From a virus: a stretch of 58,664 bases of DNA. Below, piece by piece: positions 55,546 to 58,664 of this stretch. Where the stretch lies: positions 1 through 58,664 of the IMG/VR virus record IMGVR_UViG_3300025096_000019. One strand, given 5' to 3'. The stretch's first letter is position 1; every line of letters begins with the position of its first letter. Below the pieces are notes generated by a model. The model did not search any database, was not told where the DNA came from, and saw nothing but the letters and a program-made list of their open reading frames with translations. The position numbers and the translations under genes were made by a program.

Positions 55546-55947
55546 TTACCTTGTTGCTTCTAGCATGAATGAGAATTCTTGTGTTGGAAAATCTTGTCCT
55601 ACTATATTAAAGAATACAGTAACTTCAAATGAATTATCATCTGGACGGGGTTCCACTTCAACGTCTACATCTTCTACCCGTGGTTCAAAATTCTGTATCG
55701 TTATTTCAATTTGACGTTGAATAACTGATGCAGTACCATAATCACAAAATTCAAATAGACTATCACGAACCTCAGAACCTAAAACGGAGTTAAAGAATCT
55801 TTCAGTTGGTATAGTTTCAACTAGATTCCTTACAGAACGCTTAATTGCATTCTCATTTTTGAGTATTAGTATGTCTTTAGTTACTGGATGTTGTTCAAAA
55901 GACAAACTAATATCTTTAAATGATCTAGATATCCTCTGAATGGTCAT
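55546..55947 (-). CDS. gp25: Baseplate wedge protein gp25
   Basis: 133 residues (T4 132), gpW/gp25 fold. The core motif is IKRSVRNLVETIPTERFF, near residues 34-52, with the conserved EIPTER-like ETIPTERFF, and the C-terminal QDFPTQEFSFMLEA. gp25 links the sheath to the baseplate wedge. A late promoter overlaps the preceding stop. Confidence 0.95.
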   Translation of the reverse strand: MTIQRISRSFKDISLSFEQHPVTKDILILKNENAIKRSVRNLVETIPTERFFNSVLGSEVRDSLFEFCDYGTASVIQRQIEITIQNFEPRVEDVDVEVEPRPDDNSFEVTVFFNIVGQDFPTQEFSFMLEATR

Positions 55948-55969
55948 ATGAACGAGAGTTTTCTTGCTT

Positions 55970-55977
55970 TATTTATG
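55970..55977 (-). promoter_or_regulatory. Late promoter upstream of gp25
   Basis: CATAAATA overlapping the TAA of the 53-aa gene, 23 bases before the gp25 ATG. It probably starts the gp25-gp6-giant-gene transcript. Confidence 0.65.
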
Positions 55978-56134
55978 CTATTTCTTTGGAATTAATGTCA
56001 TCGTGCATAACTTCCTGAATAACACGCTTCTTTTTAGCACCATTTCCGGTCCATGATAACGTCATGTTTCCTTCCTCTGGTCTATTCACAGTGTTGGGAG
56101 TATCCCATCTTTCTTTGATGTCTGGTTCAATCAT
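55973..56134 (-). CDS. Hypothetical protein, 53 aa
   Basis: Begins MIEPDIKERWDTPNTVNR, continues to LSWTGNGAKKKRVIQEV and ends NSKEIA. It has its own AATAAATA late motif 22 bases upstream, after a terminator. The stop overlaps the gp25 promoter. No family is recognised; the position suggests a small virion or assembly protein. Confidence 0.6.
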   Translation of the reverse strand: MIEPDIKERWDTPNTVNRPEEGNMTLSWTGNGAKKKRVIQEVMHDDINSKEIA

Positions 56135-56155
56135 TAATTTTGTCCTTAATAAATT

Positions 56156-56163
56156 TATTTATT
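56156..56163 (-). promoter_or_regulatory. Late promoter motif before the 53-aa gene
   Basis: AATAAATA immediately after the T-tract of the terminator, 22 bases before the ATG at 56134. Confidence 0.55.
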
Positions 56164-56188
56164 AAAAAAGTGTCCCTTTCGAGACACT
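56163..56188 (-). terminator. Intrinsic terminator before the gp25 cluster
   Basis: Minus-strand AGTGTCTC, GAAA tetraloop, GGGACACT (8 bp with one wobble pair), then TTTTTT. It ends the glycosyltransferase transcript and isolates the late baseplate block. Confidence 0.9.
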
Positions 56189-56192
56189 GCGG

Positions 56193-56345
56193 TTATTTTC
56201 CTTGCCCACGAGACGGTTTTCGAGCCGAGTTACGCGATGTTGAAACGTATTTAGTATGCTTCCCTTTACCCTGACGAGTCTTCTTAGGAGGCGCAGAGAA
56301 GCAATCAGTACTCCCCCATGAACCAGTCGTTGATTTCTTAGCCAT
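56193..56345 (-). CDS. Small basic protein, 50 aa
   Basis: Starts MAKKSTTGSWGSTDCFSAPP and ends ARKPSRGQGK, rich in lysine, arginine and serine. I recall RGQGK-ended small basic proteins in other cyanophages. It is directly after the 54-aa gene and before the terminator. Nucleic acid binding is possible; no proof. Confidence 0.6.
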   Translation of the reverse strand: MAKKSTTGSWGSTDCFSAPPKKTRQGKGKHTKYVSTSRNSARKPSRGQGK

Positions 56346-56510
56346 TTAATTCTTCTCCGTTAGTACAGTTTTAATCTCACTGGAATTTGGAGAACCTGTC
56401 TGATAAAATTCAATCGCCAGATCCTCCATGATACGAAAGTATTCTCCTTCTGTAAGATCGGAGTATACCTTTTTGCCCTTAATAATAATATTATAGGCGG
56501 TCTGTTTCAC
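56346..56510 (-). CDS. Hypothetical protein with GTG start, 54 aa
   Basis: The frame is open from 56615, but the first 35 codons lie inside the glycosyltransferase gene and read as noise. A GTG at 56510 shares its G with the upstream TAG (TAGTG) and has GAGG 8 bases upstream, so I choose it. The product has a KKVYSDLTEGEYF strand-turn and ends TVLTEKN. I recall similar short ORFs in cyanophages. Function is unknown. Confidence 0.6.
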   Translation of the reverse strand: MKQTAYNIIIKGKKVYSDLTEGEYFRIMEDLAIEFYQTGSPNSSEIKTVLTEKN

Positions 56511-57268
56511 TAGATAATCCTCATCTTCTCGTGCCCAACTCTGATACGTGGATCGCACCAGATTTCGAAGCCAGCTTCTTTTGCATCCAGACAGAAGGAT
56601 ACGTCTTCTCCACACATGTCCTGTACTTCACCACTCTCAAAGACTTGCATCTTTGGTGCAAACCAAGGATATGGCATCTCTTCATGTTCAAATACACCCT
56701 TCTTAATTAATAACCATCCAAAACCACTGTAGTCAACAGTAAAAGGCTTCTTACGCTTACTAATACTTTCTACTGTTTCATGATTCATGACTCCACCAGA
56801 CTTTCTGAAATCGTCCTCTTCTAACCAATGAGCAACTGATGTAGTCTTCCCATCCTCTGTTGCATACCATCCACCAGCAATATCTTGATCCATACACAAT
56901 AATTGCCAGAATTTCTCAGAATTAAATACGATGTCACTGTCAATCCATAGTTGCCAGTCATATTTCAATTTCCCATCCCAAGGTAATTGATCAGGTCCTC
57001 TGAGAACATTCGCACCAAGACATTTACATCTTGCGAAATTCACCATACTTGAATAATCTTGACTGATTTGAATACTTGCACCACTCTGCACCAGATCAAA
57101 ACAGAGCTGAACGAAACTCTTTAAAAATGTATATGAAACTCCTCTACCAGGCAGACAGAATACGATCGTTTTCCCTCTGACCATCTCTTTGGCAGCATCA
57201 TAATCCCATTCAGGTTCTTTTTTACTTGCAGTAGGGTTTTTTGCTTTTACTGTAAATCCTTTTGCCAT
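56510..57268 (-). CDS. Glycosyltransferase-like protein
   Basis: 252 residues. A GT-A type layout is visible: TIVFCLPGRGVSYTFLKSF near the start, LWIDSDIVF with a DxD motif at 110-112, GGWYATEDGK after it, and a C-terminal CGEDVSFCLDAKEAGFEIWCD block typical of family 2-like enzymes. The first 20 residues are a basic extension. A donor and acceptor cannot be named; a phage enzyme of this sort may modify virion or host surface sugars. A near-perfect sigma70-type promoter precedes it. Confidence 0.75.
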   Translation of the reverse strand: MAKGFTVKAKNPTASKKEPEWDYDAAKEMVRGKTIVFCLPGRGVSYTFLKSFVQLCFDLVQSGASIQISQDYSSMVNFARCKCLGANVLRGPDQLPWDGKLKYDWQLWIDSDIVFNSEKFWQLLCMDQDIAGGWYATEDGKTTSVAHWLEEDDFRKSGGVMNHETVESISKRKKPFTVDYSGFGWLLIKKGVFEHEEMPYPWFAPKMQVFESGEVQDMCGEDVSFCLDAKEAGFEIWCDPRIRVGHEKMRII

Positions 57269-57292
57269 AATCCTTTGATTTCCTTCAAGTCA

Positions 57293-57321
57293 ATTATATC
57301 AGTTTATATAGCAATTGTCAA
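57293..57321 (-). promoter_or_regulatory. Consensus sigma70 promoter upstream of glycosyltransferase
   Basis: TTGACA (57316-57321), exactly 17 bases, TATAAT (57293-57298). The -35 element overlaps the stop of the AbrB-like gene. GAAGGAAAT follows as a ribosome-binding region. Confidence 0.85.
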
Positions 57322-57491
57322 TCTTCTTTTTCACTTATTATAATATCTCCACTGTCTTCATGTATATTCAATGAGGTCCCTTCGTACCATCCATTATCAT
57401 TTACAATCCACTCAGGTATGATAGTAAAATACTCCCCAGTTACGGGATCAATCTCTATCGTCGTAAAATTTTCATCGGAATTTTTTTTCAT
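57318..57491 (-). CDS. AbrB-like small protein
   Basis: 57 residues. The pattern TIEIDPVTGEYFTIIPEWI, then NDNGWYEGTSLNI and a final DIIIS strand, follows the swapped-hairpin AbrB/SpoVT fold (strand, IP-x-x-x-x, GW-x-x-G, strand). Such proteins are DNA-binding regulators or antitoxins; no toxin partner is seen here. A basic N-terminus (MKKN) precedes. A candidate promoter lies upstream. I recall similar proteins in other cyanophages. Confidence 0.65.
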   Translation of the reverse strand: MKKNSDENFTTIEIDPVTGEYFTIIPEWIVNDNGWYEGTSLNIHEDSGDIIISEKED

Positions 57492-57513
57492 ATAAAATAT
57501 TCCCTATTTCGAA

Positions 57514-57540
57514 ATTATATAGTACTGGGAATTTTTTCAA
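57514..57540 (-). promoter_or_regulatory. Candidate promoter upstream of AbrB-like gene
   Basis: TTGAAA (57535-57540), 15-base spacer, TATAAT (57514-57519). The spacer is short of the ideal 17. Confidence 0.5.
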
Positions 57541-57660
57541 GTTGCTTGGAATTTATAGATGCCTTCCGTAACACTTTGTAGACTAAGGGATCCTTCCGTT
57601 TTAATATACGGGGGCGGCGGACGCGAACGACTGTCAAATCACGAACGAATGACTGCCCAT

Positions 57661-57687
57661 AAAAAAAGCACCCTTGCTAGGGGTGCT
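57661..57687 (-). terminator. Intrinsic terminator after the 33-aa gene
   Basis: Stem AGCACCC/GGGTGCT with loop CTAGCAA, then seven Ts on the minus strand. It closes the right-hand small-gene cluster. Confidence 0.92.
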
Positions 57688-57708
57688 CTGTATGCTATAA
57701 TGGTTTAA

Positions 57709-57810
57709 TCAACCATTTTGTGCTTCGTAATCGATTTGCTCAAGGATTTCTCTAACCTCATCTGCTGTGGTCGCAGTTTCAAGAGCAAAAAGAGCAGCGT
57801 CGCGTGACAT
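57709..57810 (-). CDS. Very small protein, 33 aa
   Basis: MSRDAALFALETATTADEVR onward, ending DYEAQNG. Amphipathic helical sequence with normal codon use, followed by a terminator, which supports a real transcript. No family is recognised. Confidence 0.55.
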   Translation of the reverse strand: MSRDAALFALETATTADEVREILEQIDYEAQNG

Positions 57811-57867
57811 AATAAAAAAGCGGTGTTTACGGGTGGGTGTCTTTGAGGCGCATCCCATTCCTGTTGA

Positions 57868-58113
57868 TCATCGTGTGTAGTGAGTGGTGACTGACACGAT
57901 GGGGTGACCTGAGTAATTCGGTCTGAAGATCATGGGGTCGAATGCCTTGGCGATCCGATCAAAGAAGATGTAGGATGTGTCTTCCCATTTCTTGTATGCA
58001 TTCCATTTCTTGTTAGGCATGAAGTGCGGGGAGTTGATGCGATTGGATTGAGGATTCATTTGATTGAGGGTGATGGGTTGGGTTTGAGTGCTGGAATCAG
58101 TCGTGTAATTCAT
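57868..58113 (-). CDS. Hypothetical protein, 81 aa
   Basis: Open from 58185, but the ATG at 58113 is preferred: it overlaps the previous gene by only 17 bases. The C-terminal part (MPNKKWNAYKKWEDTSYIFF, then DPMIFRPNYSGH) looks protein-like and uses many C-ending codons, unlike the AT-rich neighbours. Function is unknown. Confidence 0.5.
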   Translation of the reverse strand: MNYTTDSSTQTQPITLNQMNPQSNRINSPHFMPNKKWNAYKKWEDTSYIFFDRIAKAFDPMIFRPNYSGHPIVSVTTHYTR

Positions 58114-58351
58114 CCAACATTTCGTCCATCTCCTCATGATCGATTTTAGGATCATCCCAACGAACACCATCAAAAGTGAATTCACATCCTACCACATTCA
58201 TGAATTCTTGGTAAGAGGTGCAGTCATAAGCAAGGTCCAAAAGTCCTACGGTGTTGTTGATCCAGAGTGACGCATTCCAGGTTTCATAATTTGCCCATCC
58301 GTTGTATCCTTCCCAAGTTGGTTTGGTGTCAGTCATCGGAGTTGCGGTCAT
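58097..58351 (-). CDS. NYETW-motif protein (DUF7249-like)
   Basis: 84 residues with GWANYETWNASLWINN near residues 18-33, a motif found in small phage and bacterial proteins of unknown role. The C-terminus is acidic (DHEEMDEMLDELHD). A methionine at codon 6 is an alternative start. No Shine-Dalgarno is clear; a 13-codon ORF overlaps its start. Confidence 0.65.
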   Translation of the reverse strand: MTATPMTDTKPTWEGYNGWANYETWNASLWINNTVGLLDLAYDCTSYQEFMNVVGCEFTFDGVRWDDPKIDHEEMDEMLDELHD

Positions 58352-58389
58352 GGAGTCTGAATCGTTTGAACTTTCTTAGTATAAGGCAT
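58348..58389 (-). other. Possible 13-codon leader ORF
   Basis: MPYTKKVQTIQTP, ending in an ATGA overlap with the NYETW gene. It could couple translation of the next gene. It is short enough to be chance. Confidence 0.25.
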
Positions 58390-58423
58390 GGTGGCACGAA
58401 TGGGGGTGGAATGTTAGAAAGCG

Positions 58424-58664
58424 TTACACACGGGCAAACCTGCTATTGGCAAAGTTTGCATGACTGAACACCTCACGGTCTACCAATTTCCAGGATTCCT
58501 TCTGAGAGTGCATCACGTACCCTTCGGCATCGATGTGCTTTTCTCCGATGTATGCTGCAGGTCCGCCTGACTGATAGGTTAAGAATAGGGCATCGTCCTT
58601 AATGCTCTTGACCAACTTCCAAAAATTGATCAGGTTTGGATTATCCCATTCCAGGTGATCAATT
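58424..58664 (-). CDS. Hypothetical protein, partial at right edge
   Basis: The frame stays open to the window edge (upstream codons read IDHLEWDNPNLINFWKLVKS), so the true start lies outside. The visible part has a LTYQSGGPAAYIGEKHIDAE stretch and ends SHANFANSRFARV. No family is recognised. The TTG at 58615 is not a convincing start. Confidence 0.55.
   Translation of the reverse strand, partial: IDHLEWDNPNLINFWKLVKSIKDDALFLTYQSGGPAAYIGEKHIDAEGYVMHSQKESWKLVDREVFSHANFANSRFARV

Larger units (their letters stand above)
57492..57708 (-). other. 217-base intergenic region
   Basis: No gene seen. It holds the terminator at 57661-57687, a G+C-rich segment (about 57605-57630) that contrasts with the AT-rich surroundings, a TATAAATT late-like box at 57550-57557 and a sigma70-like promoter at 57514-57540. 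Confidence 0.6.

Noticed and set aside
56511-56615. N-terminal extension of the 54-aa gene
   Set aside because: It lies fully within the glycosyltransferase gene and reads as arginine-rich noise; a GTG with a ribosome-binding site fits better.
57605-57630. G+C-rich run as a possible att site or origin
   Set aside because: No integrase, direct repeat or iteron was seen; the composition alone does not support it.
1-58664. tRNA genes, CRISPR arrays, insertion sequences or psbA-type photosystem genes
   Set aside because: I looked for cloverleaf-like sequences, spaced direct repeats, transposase motifs and D1/D2-like proteins and found none, though a computed scan could still find a tRNA.

Overview
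The window looks like the core of a T4-like marine cyanophage genome, a myovirus infecting Synechococcus or Prochlorococcus. Every convincing gene lies on the minus strand, the DNA is AT-rich and genes are packed with overlaps of a few bases. The T4-type virion genes run collinearly (gp25, 6, 8, 13-23, gp3). Three things point to a cyanobacterial host: a DUF3110 protein, a CobS-type AAA+ ATPase, and a ferredoxin-dependent bilin reductase of the PebS type.

Read in the direction of transcription (right to left): 58.7-56.0 kb holds short accessory genes, including an AbrB-like protein, a NYETW-motif protein and a glycosyltransferase-like enzyme, with clear sigma70-type promoters and two strong terminators. 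55.9-31.2 kb is the baseplate and fibre region: gp25, gp6, a giant 4492-residue protein in the gp7 position, gp8, a 2374-residue DUF4815-type protein and small adaptor genes. 30.8-25.2 kb holds two fibre-like genes, a coiled-coil protein and the neck/tail genes gp13, gp14, gp15. 25.2-13.3 kb is packaging, tail and head: gp16, a 53-residue ORF, gp17, gp18, gp19, gp20, gp67, a small structural candidate, gp21, gp22, gp23, three small genes and gp3. 13.3-7.4 kb is recombination and late transcription: UvsY, UvsW, a possible Sm-like protein, sigma factor gp55, gp47, DUF3110 and gp46. 7.4-0 kb is an auxiliary plus replisome block: a CobT-like VWA/HExxH protein, CobS-like ATPase, PebS, DUF3310 protein, clamp gp45, a small membrane protein, clamp loader gp44, an HldE-like nucleotidyltransferase, an unknown gene and the start of PyrE, cut by the left edge.

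The logic is coherent. Early/middle genes supply DNA replication, recombination-dependent replication and host metabolic redirection (bilin, pyrimidine and possibly metal-tetrapyrrole steps). gp55 with the clamp gp45 should then activate late promoters. At least a dozen TATAAATA or CTAAATA motifs sit at intergenic junctions ahead of head, tail and baseplate genes, often overlapping the stop codon of the preceding gene.

The most interesting parts are the CobT-like/CobS-like/PebS/clamp operon, the giant gp7-position protein with a YHYH-like motif, and repeat modules shared among several different virion proteins. No tRNA, CRISPR array, integrase or insertion sequence was recognised, and no stretch longer than 300 bases lacks a gene.
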